Positions 1 to 12,714 are shown, numbered from the stretch's first letter. The stretch: 64,000 nucleotides of DNA from Phocoena phocoena (GCF_963924675.1 NC_089239.1:34185818-34249817); one strand, 5' to 3'. The notes: generated from the sequence alone by a model not told the origin. Program-made: numbers and translations.

Positions 1-3000
1 CTTACCATCTGAGCCACGTCAGATAAGTTCCTTAACGTCTCTGGAACATTTTCACTATTTTTCAAACTGGGTGTAATCATAACTATGTTGCAAGATTGCT
101 GTCAAGATGCCGGAAAGTGATTTGTCAGTTCCCTGCTTTCTAAGAGTAAATCTCTTACTGTGGACAAACTCCTTATTGCTCTGTCTGATAAAACAGTAAT
201 TCTTTTGTGTATGTAAAGTTTGGCTTGGCTGTGCTGACTTGGTAGAATATTGACGTTTTGGACATAACGGTGTAGTGTCTTGCTAAACTCTGTGTAAAGA
301 TTTTATTTTATTCTGTTGTTGGAGTCCATGTATAGACCCAGGGGATTGTCCAACAAGCATTTGTGAACACAGACAACTCTCATCGTATAGTGGCTCTTTA
401 GATACCTTAAAAATTTGGTTTTCCTTCAGTGTTCCTACTTAGGGTTCTGCATCTGCACCTTCAACCAACTGCATATCAGAAACATTGGAAAAGAAAATTC
501 CAGAAAGTTCCAGAAAGCGGAGCTTGAATTTGCTGTGCACTGGCGACTCTTTACACACCATTTCCATTGTATTAGGTATCAAAAGTAATCTAGAGATAAT
601 TTAAAGTATACAGCAGGATGCGCAGTAGGTTATATGCAGCTACTACACCATTTCATATAAAGGACTTGAGCGTTTGTGTATTTTGGTATCTGAGGGCGTC
701 TTGGAACCAATTCCCTACTTGGATACCAAGAGGCGATTGGATGCTGAAGCTTGGAACCAGGGCCCTGTTCTTGCTTCTTTTATTCCATCATCTAGGAAAA
801 CACCTCCTTTTCGCGATGCTTTCTATAAAAACATTGCTGGGTAATTGGATAGTTAAATAGTTGAAAATGGTTTAATAGCCTTCCTAGGTAATATTTACAT
901 TTTAATGAGCTTTGTAATGGTTTAACCTAAATACAGGGGAATATGATGTTCTCTGTGGCAGGGGGAATCACTTGAGGCCATTAAATCTTTGCCAGGCAGC
1001 CCTATAAACTATAAAAAGGAGGGTTGCTTCCTCTCCATCCTTACTGTGAAGCTTCTACGTGCGTGCATGACTTCTCATTCACATGCTTTCTTTCCCCTCT
1101 CACCGCCTATAAAAAAACTTTAAACTGACAGAGATTGATATCCAGTCCTTTTCTGAAAATGGTGAACACGTTTTCCTCTGTATCCATTTTAAATCTCTAT
1201 TCTGTTCCCCAATCCCTTATATTTTATTAGTTTCTTTCAAAACCTTAAGAATAATTTATGTTTTTAATTGTTTTACTTGTCACAAATTTTCATATACCTT
1301 AGCTAAACAATTCCATTAAGGTTGGGAGGTGTCATATCTTGTTTCTGATCAGAAAACAGGATGAGGTGACTTGGCCCGTCAGAAGAGCAAAGATGGGTTA
1401 ATACTTAGGGCTTCTGACACCCAGTACGGTCCAGGTAGGCAGACATTATTCTATCACGTAAAAGCAATTTATATGCTGTTTTTCTTCTACGGATTTATTC
1501 ATGTGTATGGAAATAGGAGAAAAAAAGAAAACCAAACAAAATGTACTGCATGTGGTAATGTGACTCCAGCTCTTCAATAAGCCAGACTTTCACTAGGCTG
1601 CTTGCCAGGATAAACTCAGTGTTGACAGGGAGCTGGTTTTGAAAAAGAAATTTTTGTAGCAAAAAGCCAAAAAAGAAAATACTTTACAAACGATAAATGA
1701 GAAACTCCTTTTTAAATAGAATTCTCTGCTTAAATAATGGAATATGTATATGACATTGCTAAGTTTCTGACGAAATAGTAGAAGGCCCTGCTTTCTACAT
1801 TTAGTTGGGCACCGTTAACTAATTCTGGCGAGAAAAAAAAAAGGCGGTGGATTCCCCAGAGAAAATGTTAAATGTCATTCCAACTGCTTTAATAATAAAG
1901 AATTGAAAATTGTGAATATCTGTTGATTTTTATCTCAAAATTTTACGTGGATTTATTTTCTATTACTGCAAAATGACTGCTGGGTTCTAACGCTTCTAGA
2001 AAATACCTTTTTTCATCTCAGTTCTTGGATCTACATGAGTGTAATGATCCAATGGGTTGCTTAACTCTACTTGACCCAAAACTTACCAATTATACCTGTC
2101 ATAACAGAAATTTTCCCTAATTGGCCAAATGGCTGTTTTCTTTTATCTGCTTCTTGATTGTTTAAAAAAATAACTGTTAATTTTGATAAATTCAGACAGT
2201 GAGGTTAAATGATCGTAAGAGTAGGATCATTCTCAAAGTAATTATCCAAGCAATGAGTTTATCTCGAATACGTTCCAAGTTGGGTAGGAGTGTCTGTGTA
2301 TCGTGAGGACTGTAACTATATGAGAAGCGCTCAGAACTAAAGGTAACCTTTGTGGAAGAAATTTCATTTTTATCATCCAGTTTTTCCTAGAAGACTGAAA
2401 AATCTCTTTCTTTACATCTAGAATGTCCTCTCTTGCACACATTTTTTAAAACCTACGTCGTATACCATCGGTTTCCGCGCGCTGTTCAGTGGTCTTCCTT
2501 TTACTTTTGATCATTACTCCCAATCACTTGAAGGTGTCTGAAGAACATTGTATCAGGTTCTCTTGGGCTATAGTACTTCTTTCATTTCTGAGTCTAGCTC
2601 TATGCTTGTTTATACCTTCCAACTTGTGACATATTTTCACTGGCGTTTTGACCGTTAGCATATTTATGAGACCTAAGTTTTTATCACTGTTTCAGGTAAA
2701 TATTTAAAGCACAAAACCCCAAAATATTTTGGATTATGTTTTAGCGAGTGTCACTCTGTGTAGAATAAAACTCTACATTCATTCCTTTTTTTCTTACGTA
2801 TTATTATTTGCCTTTATATGTTGACCTTGCAGTAAATATGTTTGCCTCACTCAGCTCTAAAAAAGGATTTAGAGAAGTGCCTGAACCACCTGTCTGTCCT
2901 CAACATTCCCAGTGATTAATTTTCTTTATTTAAAGAAAGAAACCAGTATAAAAACCTCATATCGAAAATAAGTATAGACATTAAAACTTGGATTCTACAA

Positions 3001-3090
3001 TAAAATGAATATGGGTAAACTTCTGTTTCAACAATGAAATGTTCATTGTAGAAACATTACCAACTGTAGCCTTTGCACTGTGTTGAATTT
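1..3090. other. unique AT-rich DNA, no gene seen
   Basis: I see no gene and no repeat I can name here. Short open frames of up to 80 codons have no recognisable family features and no convincing splice context. The only notable site is the heat-shock-element-like array at 493-515, listed separately. Confidence 0.6.
493..515. promoter_or_regulatory. perfect five-pentamer heat-shock element motif
   Basis: GAA at 493-495, TTC at 498-500, GAA at 503-505, TTC at 508-510 and GAA at 513-515 alternate with exact 5-bp spacing. This is the canonical HSF-binding arrangement of inverted nGAAn units, five in a row without a mismatch. Part of it comes from a 10-bp motif present twice in tandem (498-507 and 508-517). 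HSF trimers bind three such units, so five would in principle support cooperative binding. No promoter or gene is visible beside it, so function is inferred from the motif alone. Confidence 0.5.
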
Positions 3091-3250
3091 CAAGAAAAAA
3101 AATTCACCATGATTCCATCACACCACCCCTCGAGAAAACTGCCACTGGCATTTCAGTGTATTGTCCTCCTTTTTTATGGATCCATTTATATATAAAAATT
3201 TGACTACACCTGTGCTGGTCTACTTCAGTCCTTTTCTTAGACAGATGAAT
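3091..3250 (-). mobile_element. old L1 (L1M-type) 3' region fragment
   Basis: The order of short motifs (a poly-pyrimidine CCACCCC block, a 'gtgtattgtcctcc' motif, then a TTTTTATGG block) matches the reverse complement of the 3' part of ancient L1M/L1ME elements. It is highly diverged. The better-matching continuation lies at 3660-3925, so the stretch between may be an insertion or decayed L1. Confidence 0.4.
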
Positions 3251-3659
3251 TTCATTCCATCTTTCTGTCCCAAGAGGCGCCAAGGCCTCCTTTGCCCTCC
3301 AGCTTCTTTTGGTTCAGTGAGTGAGAGACCTGCAAGACCAGAAGGAGAGAGGAGGGTAGGAATCAGCTTTTTATTTCCCTGGCTCCTTCCTTCCAAGGTT
3401 GCTCCCGGCAACCTCAGCCAAAGCTTAGTTCCCCTCACTGCAGCTTCCCTAGACAGCTCTCTGGGTTCTAGGAACTGCTGCTTCCCTGTTCCTGCCACAC
3501 TGGGGTTGGCGAGCTAAGCCTTCTCCTGTGGAACCCTATGGGTTTTGTGAACAACACGTATCTTTGTAAATAGTCCTTTCTTAAGCCATCTGAGAATTAT
3601 CCTAACTTGAGTGCGCCATCTGTTTCTAGTCGGGACATAGACTCATACTATAGTTTAGA
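3251..3659. other. unassigned stretch between two L1 fragments
   Basis: This stretch is more GC-rich than its surroundings and carries overlapping open frames of 118 codons on plus (3161-3517) and 92 codons on minus (3220-3498). Neither resembles a family I know. It could be an old insertion into the flanking L1 or simply unique DNA. Confidence 0.4.
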
Positions 3660-3925
3660 AATTCTTTTATCGCCTGCTTTTCATTGGGCTCTACAGTATG
3701 TCTTGAACATCCCGGCGTGCCATTCAGCATCGTTCTACCCCATTCTGATAACTTCGCGCACCACACACACCACGATGGAACACTGACCTTGTTTTCAATC
3801 TTCCATTACTAGTGGCAGTGCCATAAGCACCTCTGTAGCACCTGTGTACATCCTCTTTTAACCCCTTGGGATAAATTCCCAGAAGTGAACTACTAGAATT
3901 AGTTGCCAGATGGTATTTTATTATC
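3660..3925 (-). mobile_element. old L1 (L1M-type) 3' region fragment
   Basis: The segment follows the reverse-complement L1M 3' pattern: a motif like 'cagtatgtcttgaacatc', then 'tcgttctac', later 'cagtgccataagcacc', 'tgtgtacatcct' and 'gggataaattcccagaagtg'. The last is the well-known L1 block that reads 'ggataaattcctagaagtgg' in old L1 families. It is diverged and 5'-truncated, with no coding capacity. With 3091-3250 it may be one element. Confidence 0.6.
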
Positions 3926-5229
3926 AGTGCTGCGGATTTGTAATCAAAGAAACACTCTCTGTGGGTCATCCTTTGGCTGTTCTAGCTCTGTGGTACCTCA
4001 AGGCGTTCAGCAGTCACTTTTAAGTCCTACTGCTTGAGAATGAGACACTGGATCTCCAGACTCTGGGATTTCCTCAGTGTACACTCTCCGTTTCGTTTCC
4101 TCAAAGGGCCATCAACCCACTTTGCTTCATGAGCAATAGGAGATCCTTTATGCCTAAAAACCAGGCCAGGTGGAGCCATGGAGACTCTGCTGCCAGAGGG
4201 CTATTCAGTGCTCTGGAGGACAAGGGGCTAGAAATCCTTCAGTTTACATCTGTCCAGGCTTCAGTCATCCCAAATACCAGCTCTTCCCTATTCAGGACAG
4301 GGAGCTTACGTTTCCTGAAGGAGTAGCAGAAGAACTGAGAGAATCCAGCATAAGAACACTTGGGGCTAAAGCTATGAACCATACTGGAGTATTTGCAGAA
4401 TTAATTAATAAACCGTGCCCTTTAGCAACTTCATGTTTAAGAGTTGAATGATTTCCTTCAACCTCTTATTTTTATCACCCACCTTCAGTAACATAAGACT
4501 GACTGTTGTGGCCAGTCTTCAATCATGTAAATGCTCGTCTTTGTATTCTCAAAGAACAGAAGCAGTTGAAATAGAAATAAAACAAAAATTCAGGCTTTTT
4601 TTGTTGTTAAATAGAATTATAAATTGCATAAAACTCAAGTACTTTATTTGTAACTATAATAATGACCTAGATGACACAAAAATTGTCACCAGAGTTATCA
4701 GCACGTTTCTACATCTTGGCTAAAAGCCCAGAAAGAATAGATTTACAGAATGGAAATCTGGAGTGCTTTGTAAATATTACAAACACTGTTCTCACTGAGG
4801 AAAATGTGTATTTTGGGGCAGCAACTCTTGCAAAGGAAAAAGGAAAATTTTCGTCTAACGCATCCTCGTCTCACACATTCTCTCATCATTTCTACCTCAG
4901 ATTAACCGCAAAAATCAATCACTGTTCCTGGAAAACAAATAATAAACAAAAGCCATTAAAATACCTCTTCTCCTCACGACTTTTAATGTTTTGTGGGTGT
5001 GTTGCGAACTTGGTTTCCTCAGAAATTGGACATCCTCAGATCTATGTTCCGGGGCCCATGGATTTCCTATGAGATCTTTGTGAATAAGCGTATATCTATG
5101 AGTGTTTATTCTGCATACTCTTAAAAAATATTGATATGACATATCAATGAGAGCCTAATTAAACACCTTGTAATTTGGGGTGCCTTGCAATTTCAAATTG
5201 TACTGTTGTGACTGAATAAGAAATCGGAG
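3926..5229. other. unique DNA, no gene seen
   Basis: This includes a 133-codon plus-strand frame at 4671-5072, the longest open frame in the window outside repeats. It has no recognisable domain, signal peptide or codon pattern, so I treat it as chance. No interspersed repeat is recognised. Confidence 0.5.
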
Positions 5230-5317
5230 TAGGAGGGGGAGAGAGAGAGAGAGAGAGAGGTCATTGCAATAGGTAGGAGGGGGAGAGAGAAAGAGAGAGA
5301 GAGGTCACTGCAATAGT
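5230..5317. repeat. two-copy 44-bp GA-rich tandem duplication
   Basis: Two near-identical units start at 5230 and 5274. Each reads taggaggggg, then a (GA)n run, then ggtcaYtgcaatag. The copies differ by an A in place of G within the GA run and one C/T change. The purine-rich strand could form triplex-type structures. It looks like a local duplication with microsatellite growth inside each unit. Confidence 0.85.
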
Positions 5318-5540
5318 GCGTTAATGTTAAAGACATTTGAAACCCAGGAGGCTTTGCGAAACAAAATTTCAGTATATTTAGAATGTAGAAAATTGTTCGA
5401 AGAATTGGCACGTTATTACATGACAAATAATAGCACAGCCACGTGGAATTTACAAAGATCTCTATGCTAAAACTCAGCAATGCAGTCACTTAGAAGTGGC
5501 AATTTAGTTTCATAAAAACAACGTCATCGGTGATAATATA

Positions 5541-5880
5541 TTAAGCCTGTTATTATTATTTTTTTAACATCTTTATTGGCATATAATTTCTTTACAATGG
5601 TGTGTTAGTTTCTGCTTTATAACAAAGTGAATCAGTTACATATGCATATGTTCGCATATCTCTTCCCTCTTGCGTCTCTGTCCCTCCCTCCCACCCTCCC
5701 TATCCCACACTTCCAGGCGGTCACGAAGCACCGAGCCGATCTCCCTGTGCTATGCGGCTGCTTCCCACTAGCTATCCACCTTAACGTTTGTTAGTGTATA
5801 TATGTCCATGCCTCTCTCTCGCCCTGTCACAGCTTACCCTTCCCCGTCCCCATATCCTCAAGTCCGTTAAGCCTGTTATT
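5541..5880 (-). mobile_element. 5'-truncated L1 3' end with 14-bp target duplication
   Basis: The body (5555-5866) is the reverse complement of an L1 3' untranslated end of cetartiodactyl type: a short T tract at the left (the poly(A) tail on minus), a 'cttta' block, the 'gttagtttctgcttt' block and the CCCTCCC-rich block. The 14-bp direct repeat TTAAGCCTGTTATT flanks it exactly at 5541-5554 and 5867-5880. The clean duplication and modest divergence suggest a comparatively recent insertion. It has no coding capacity. Confidence 0.9.
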
Positions 5881-8800
5881 TTGAATGGTATAGGCTTTAT
5901 AGTTATATTTATGAACATTTTAAAAGTCATCAGGGCTAATTTTCTGTTTATACATAGATAAATAATATTACAATAAAAGTAACTTAAATCACAATTAGGC
6001 GTGAGTGTCAATTTGCTTCATATGTGGCATATTCATTGCTAAATTTTGAGAAACACTTAATAGTGGTTATTCTCCTAGCACTCAGGATGAGGATTATATC
6101 TATTTTTGAACCATGCCTTTTCCCCGCTGCAAGTTTTCCCATGTGTTCCGTTAGCCATTAAGTGTGCAAGTTAAATTGTAATCTGTCCCCTGAAATTAGC
6201 TCAGGAATTTCTGTGAAAAATGTGGGCACTGGTCATGATACATACAAGTATTTCTCAATAAAACATATATGTTGACTACAGTGTTTAGAAATCCGGAGCT
6301 TACTTTCCAGAAAGCTCTATGTAACCAGATGAGCATGTGTGCTGCTTCACTGTGAATCATGGAAGGATTTGGAAGATGATTAAATTTCTAAGCACACTGA
6401 GACCAGACCTTAGCAGGGTGTGAAGAGTTCTTACGTTCGTTGCTGAAAGACCTGCTTGAGTATTTCTACGTCCTTCTTGGCCTCTGGTTTCACCGTGAGA
6501 TTCAGATATTTTGCAACATTACTCCTTATTAATAACTTTGCATATGATTCTTACTGTCTATAGTGCAACATAGTTTTAACCATTTTGCCTTCAGTCTGCC
6601 ATCTACTCCACACCATTTTTCTTGACACTGATAAAATAATCTCTGCAAAGAGTTTTTTCACTTGCTTGACAGTGTGTATTTTTCATGTCCAAAGGTCTTA
6701 CGTTGGCATTCGATGTCCCTCCTTCTTAGCCTATCTATCTGAATGTCAACTTCCTACCTATAGGATGACCCTCTGCTCCAGAAAGGCTGTTCTACTCATA
6801 ATTCTAAAGTGCACCTTGCTCATTTCACCCTGTCTTCTGTGACTCTTCCTGTGTCCAGTCTCTGCCTGTATTATCCCCCTGTGAACCCCCATTTCAGGTA
6901 GTGTACAGATCCCTGATTTTTCATCGATTATATTTACTGATATTTGGAAGTTTTAATATTCCTCCAGTTAGATCATAAATTTGGAGAGAGTGGAACTTCA
7001 TTTCACATGTAGCACGTAGAATGATTTTTAGCCTTATCATAGCACTCAACTTTTTGCTGCATTAGTGCCGTAATTTTGATTTTATATTTATTATATGAAA
7101 ACTATAACATATTTTAAGATATATTTGTGTTAAACGGTGTTACATTGTTTATATCCTCTGCAATAATGGTCTAGAATAAAACCTCTGATTCCATGCAAAA
7201 TAAAGTAAAACAACCACAAAGTAAATATTTTGAAAGGAAGTAAGGAGACAAGTTGTAAATTCTCTAAGGAGTTCTGGAGTTCCGAATTAGCTACACGATA
7301 CTAAAATATGGGTGTTCCTTATATGTAAGCAACTCCATGTAAGAATCTAGAAACTACTTAGCTCCAGACCTAATTTACCGAACACTCAGTGTTACACTAA
7401 GTACAAAATGCACAGACACGGAAAAGATATTTTGCAGAAGTAAAAATACCTGACCACATACATATTAAAACAACCAACTTTCTGAGTACTATTTATCCTC
7501 AGTACAGAGAATTTATTATTTGTAGGTGTAAATCAGGATAACTTCACACATGTCATATAAAACATATAACAAAATCTTGACATCATATATTATTCTCTTT
7601 GAGAGGAAACTGACAACTCCCTGAAATTGATTCAGGCCTCACCTCTGTGTATTATTTGAGAATGTAGGACATGTCAGCCAAATTCAGCTCTGTGGTTGAT
7701 TCGGTCAGCAAATCAGTCCAGAATATTATGTCCGGTGATGCAGAAGACACTTTTATAGGAGGATACAGTTGCCCACTGTGACGTCAGCCTTCAAAACTCA
7801 GAAGTTTTTTCCTGTACCAAGACCACTGCCCAGCTACAGAGTGCCATCGATTTGCCTGGTATTGGAGACTAGCAAGGCAGATGGTATAGCACATATGTGT
7901 TCTCAAATACGCTTTACTTCTTTGAGTTGGCAGTTGTAGCTTCTCTTATGATCAAAATACACATAGAAGCATGGACCACAAAAGTTTTACTACTAAATGG
8001 TAGCAAAACTGAATGAGAACAGGTTTGTTCAGAAAACGGGCCAGAGCAAAAAGTTTGCGTGCAATTAGTTCAGAAGCTTCTGAAGAACGACAGCGTGAAA
8101 CGTTTTTCAAATACACAATTTCAATAACGCTTTTAGGAATTTTATAATAGCAGTTTCAACAGATCATTTACACAGATGTAAATATACATTCAAAGAGATG
8201 TTGGCCTTTATAATTAGATTTTCGCCCTAGAAAATCTAGAGCACCAATATTCTGACAATTCAGCCATAGACTAATTAACATAGATTATTTGTTTTGACAC
8301 TTCGGGGACGCTTTCTATTCATTTAGGCAACAAATTGTACAGTCTTAATTTCTTGCTCACTTCTTCAGGAGGAAACAAGATAAAAGTTCTATTTCATTAG
8401 GCTCTGACCTCTGTAATGCCACCTCTAAACAACATCCTTATTAGTAAAATATGATGGAAGTGCCTTTAGGGTAGAAACAATGAATATTTATTTAGACACT
8501 GGCTTTTGGCCAATTTTTCTGTACCCTAAAGGCATAAATATTACATACCAGAGCATTTCAATTCCCATGCACCTAGGATTTTGTTCTGTACACATTTGTG
8601 AAAGGAAGAAGTATCTACATGGCACTTTCGAGAACTCATTTGTCAAAGGCTCGCTTGTGGTTGGAAGCTATAATAGGCATTTCTATTCGATCATGAAATG
8701 TTAAACAGGTATAAATTCTGGGTAACTATCTCCAGTTAAATAGTCAAAATATAGGGGAGAGAGTGTTAATTACCTTAGTCTCCTAGATTTTGCGTAAATG

Positions 8801-9470
8801 GCATTTTAAAGGTAGGGGGAAGTAGTTAAAATGAAGATAACTCGTATCCCCGAAGTCAGTCTTTGAGACAGTGTCGAAGGAAGGCTGGCAAGCAGTTTCC
8901 TGAGAACATTCTCTCTGTTGTCATCCTGTTTTCCTGTGGAGGATGTGGATGCCAAACCTCTCAGCAGAACCGCTGTAACTGAAGGAACAGGTAAGTTGAA
9001 TGATGGATGTTGAGGCCACATCTTGCTAAAGGGAACCAATGGCATTATTTTCAAAGCCCTAACATCTCCTTGAACAAAATGCCAGGGTGCTTCAATGCAG
9101 TAGAATTCCCCCATTACCCGTTTTCTTTATGACTCTCAACTGCTCAGGGTTGTCTGCAGCACTCACATCTCTAAATCACTTGTAAGTAAGGAGGGACAGC
9201 TTGAGAAATATTAAATTTTCATCACTTTCACTCCTCTGCTACTACTCTTAACATTTAATTTGTATTTAATACTTATTCTATTTTATGCCTTAAATATTAT
9301 TATTAAAACATCATATGCTTGTAAAACACAGGGAGTGAGGCTTTTTCTTTTTTATTAATTGAGTTTTTAGTAAGCGTTGTGCACACGTAGGGACTTCACG
9401 AATCATTCTCATTGTTATTAAACTTGTCAGCATTGGTTGTATGTTCTCTTTCTTCCTTTGAACTTGAAAA
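5881..9470. other. long unique AT-rich stretch, no gene seen
   Basis: No gene, RNA gene or confidently named repeat is visible. The pyrimidine-rich part at 6575-6950 has a faint L2-like look but too little similarity to call. Open frames are short and featureless. Confidence 0.5.
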
Positions 9471-9509
9471 CACATTGAGTATTTTTTTTTTTTCACATTG
9501 AGTATTTTT
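9471..9509 (-). mobile_element. candidate tail-only (poly(A)) insertion with 16-bp duplication
   Basis: The 16-mer CACATTGAGTATTTTT occurs at 9471-9486 and again at 9494-9509, separated only by seven further T. Read on minus, the repeat begins at TTT/AAAAA, matching the L1 endonuclease preference, and the insert is pure A. This is what an L1-type retroposition truncated within its own tail would leave. A simple tandem duplication with T-run slippage is a real alternative. Confidence 0.5.
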
Positions 9510-11724
9510 AAAGGCAACATTCAGTGTACTTGGTATCGTAGTTATTTGGGTACAACCTCACATATAATTTAACTCCCAAAACCTAAGCTCTGCACCAACT
9601 AGCTTGTTTGTTCTTTTCAAATACAGGGTACACATCGGTTAAATGAAACAGTGATTACTGCTAAACCGAATTCACATTCACCAGCATAAACCATAGACTT
9701 AAACGTTCCGTAATAACTTCTTAAATTAACTATATCTCAGCGATGTAGATAAACGTTTCCAGAAGAGCTGGTGATGTGGATGTGAATAAAGTATGTGAAG
9801 TCAATACAAATATGGACTAAAAAGTAATTCTGTTTTAGAAAATGGAAACTACAAATAGGTAGTGAGGAATGAAGAAGAGAGAGAGAAATCTCTGTGGGGT
9901 TTCAGGTAGCCACTGGATTAAGGTAAGAGTTCTGTGGAAGAAGGAGATCAGCCCATTCAAGCCCTGGGCATGGCTGAGAGGAAGAAAGTCGGATTGGAGA
10001 GTATGAAGCAAGCCGTCCACAAGCAGAGACGGAGGGTCTGCTGTGTGCAGGGCACAGCGCTAGTCGGAGGAGGCGTGCATTCTGAAGATTAGAGAGGGTC
10101 GTCATAATCCTTCAGGAAAGTAAAATCCACGGAGAAAGGCAGGATCTCAGAAAACCAACAGTGTGAATGGAAAGTGCAGTCAGTGCTTGAAATCACTGCT
10201 GAGAAATTGGGATAATAGAATCCCAGGAAACAAGAGGCTTGTGAGTACTGACATCATGGATGGGAAATCTGTGTTACCTGCCAGGTGATGTAAAAATGTG
10301 AAGTAGAATCATTATGTGGGTCAGTAGAAAGGAGTCTACAGTTTTCTGCCTAGTCCTGTCGAAATGATGTATGGGCTAGCCTGGGAGGTTATAGATCCAT
10401 CCACCAGTTACAGAATAGCAGGTTGAGCTGATCTGAGATAGCGGGGGGGCAAGAGTCAGGGATTATTAGTAAGAATTTACATTTTCTTCTCGTTAGGCCT
10501 TCAAGCAGAGCTCCTAATAATCACATTAGCTAGTAACAGAAATTCATATTTCAGTCATCATTCTAATGACTTATTTACAGTGTTCCCACAATGACTGTTT
10601 CAGTTATACTGTAAATTGCAGTCAGAGATCTCAGCCTGTCCGTAAAGCTGATCAACACCTTGTATATAAAGCACAGTATCTGTATATATGTCAACAGTGG
10701 AACTCCGTTAGTAAACATATTTTAAGAATGCATACCCAACATAAAAGAATATTTATAAAGCTGTTGCATGTATTTTATACTAATATATTGTGTGCCTCAT
10801 GAAACGTTTGTAAAAGTAGTCAAAAAGGGTGAGACTAAAACTAGTCATAAAGTAATGTTCTACTTCGCTTACTATAGGCCATGGGTCATCTTGAACATGC
10901 AGAATGCTGGGTTTTCAGCTCACTTCAACTGTTGATTTACATTGTACGAGCGCACATGGCCATCATTTGTAGTCACAAAGATATTGCCAGTGGAACACCC
11001 ATATTCACTTCTTGCTTGAAAGACCTAAAAGGTTTCTTTCTGCTCTTTTTCTTTTTCTTATTTTTCTTTTTGGACGAGCAGACACGATTTCCTCTAGCCA
11101 TTCCTCTCAGCCAGGTGAGGACGTAGCGCCAACTCCAAGTTCTAGCCAATTTTGTGGTTCCAGGCAAGCCCCCTGGCGTGATGGGAGTCAGGTGGGAGAC
11201 AAGTGAGAAACGAGTGGCGGTCAGTCTCAGCAGGACCCTTTAGTGGACCCTCTAGAAGACCCTCAGTCTGTGTCTGCAAACATCACAGGTAGCCTCTAAC
11301 CAGTGTGTTAAGGGTTGATCTCACCCGGCCAAGGCCTTAGTACAATATTTGAACTTGTTCCTGATTAGATTTTGCATTTTAACAGATGAGGTCCTTATTT
11401 CTCTGTTATTCCTCTCCACGAAAGGAGCTTATGAGGACTATCGTCCTGTACGTTGTAGTACAAGTCATACCACCTCCCAGTGTTTTGTAAAGTGCCTAAT
11501 ACTGTACGTCGGGCTTCTACTTCGTTACATTCTTGAGTGGCCCTAGTTTGCGTATATAATTAAAATACATCTTACTTATACGCTAGTGATTCAAGTCATG
11601 TGCTTTAAGTGGCATATTCCTGACCAAAAAAAAGTGTGTGTGTCTGCGTGTGTGTATATGTATATTTAAACATTAAAGACAGAGCACTGTTTCTTTCTAG
11701 GTTCCTAGTAGTAATGGATAGAAC
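9510..11724. other. unique DNA with weak repeat traces, no gene seen
   Basis: No gene is recognised. A purine-rich block lies at 9860-10100 and a T-rich block at 11030-11070. A GT-rich short tract sits at 11630-11670. Open frames are below 85 codons and carry no recognisable motifs. Confidence 0.5.
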
Positions 11725-11975
11725 TTAAAAATGAATAATGTCTGAGGGTCTAATGTAAACCACGGTGACTGTGGTTGATAGCACTATATCGTGTAATTGA
11801 AATTTGCGAAGAGTAGGATGTACATGTTCAGTGATGGGTGTGTTATTTAACTAGATGGGAGGGATCCTTTCACAATGTATAAGCGTACCAACTCACATAA
11901 TGTACACTTTACATTTCTTATACTTTTATGTCAGTTATACCTCCATATAGCTGAAAGATTAAAAAAAGAAGCTAA
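11725..11975 (+). mobile_element. L1 3' end, plus orientation
   Basis: The series 'gataRcactRtatYgt', 'ttgaaatttgcgaagag', 'gtgatgggtgtgttattta', 'tttcacaatgtata', 'tgtacacttta' and 'gtcagttatacctcc.tatagctg' follows the sense-strand 3' end of mid-age mammalian L1 elements. An A-rich run follows at 11969-11976. It is the only L1 fragment I see on the plus strand. No coding part is retained. Confidence 0.8.
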
Positions 11976-12579
11976 AAAGTTAGGACCGTGTTCAGAAGTA
12001 AGAGAAACCAGAGTAGGGATGGCCAGGAAGTGACAACGAATTAGACCTTTCCATATGGAATATGAAGCCATAGTTAATGGTACAAATATGTACTGTAAGA
12101 GAGGCCATGAAGGCAAACTGTGCCTGGAAAACCCAGGTGTAGGTTTTAAGCCTGATGGTGTAGGAAACTGGACTGACCTGGGAGGGACTGTTCATTCTAG
12201 GCAACCAATTTCAAGGTCAGAAAACAGGATTCATACGTTTTTTTTTTTTCTTTTTTCCCCCCAGAAGTGTTAGCTACGGTCATCAGGTTGTATATTATAT
12301 CCCCAGTACTTACTTATGTTATTACTGGAACTTTGTACCTTTGGACTACTTCCTGCCTTCCCCCATTCCCCATCTCCTGCCACTGGCAACCAGAAATCTG
12401 ATCTCTTTTTCTATGAGATTTCTGGTTTTTTTAGAGTCCACACATCAGTGAAATCCTGTAGCGTTTGTCCTGCTCTTATTTAATTCACTTAGTATAATGC
12501 TCTCAATGCCCAACCGTGTTGTCACAGCTGGCAGGATTTCTTTCTTTTTATGGTTGAATAATATTCCATTGTATTGAGA

Positions 12580-12610
<31 letters not shown>
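12580..12610. repeat. (ATCT)n microsatellite
   Basis: About seven and a half perfect ATCT units sit inside the 3' part of the minus-strand L1, where L1 elements usually carry a short TA-rich tract. It is probably length-polymorphic. Confidence 0.9.
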
Positions 12611-12714
12611 ATCACAACTTCTTTATCCATTCACCCAGCAATGGACACTTAGGTTATTTCCGTGTCTTGGCTATTGTCTACAATACTTCTGTGAACAGGG
12701 ATGTAGATATCTCT

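Noticed and set aside
3161..3517. 118-codon frame in a GC-richer segment
   Set aside because: It starts inside an old L1 fragment and has no recognisable similarity. The opposite strand is equally open, which points to composition rather than coding.
4671..5072. 133-codon plus-strand open frame in unique DNA
   Set aside because: No recognisable motif, no codon signal or exon structure. At this length a chance frame is expected in 64 kb.
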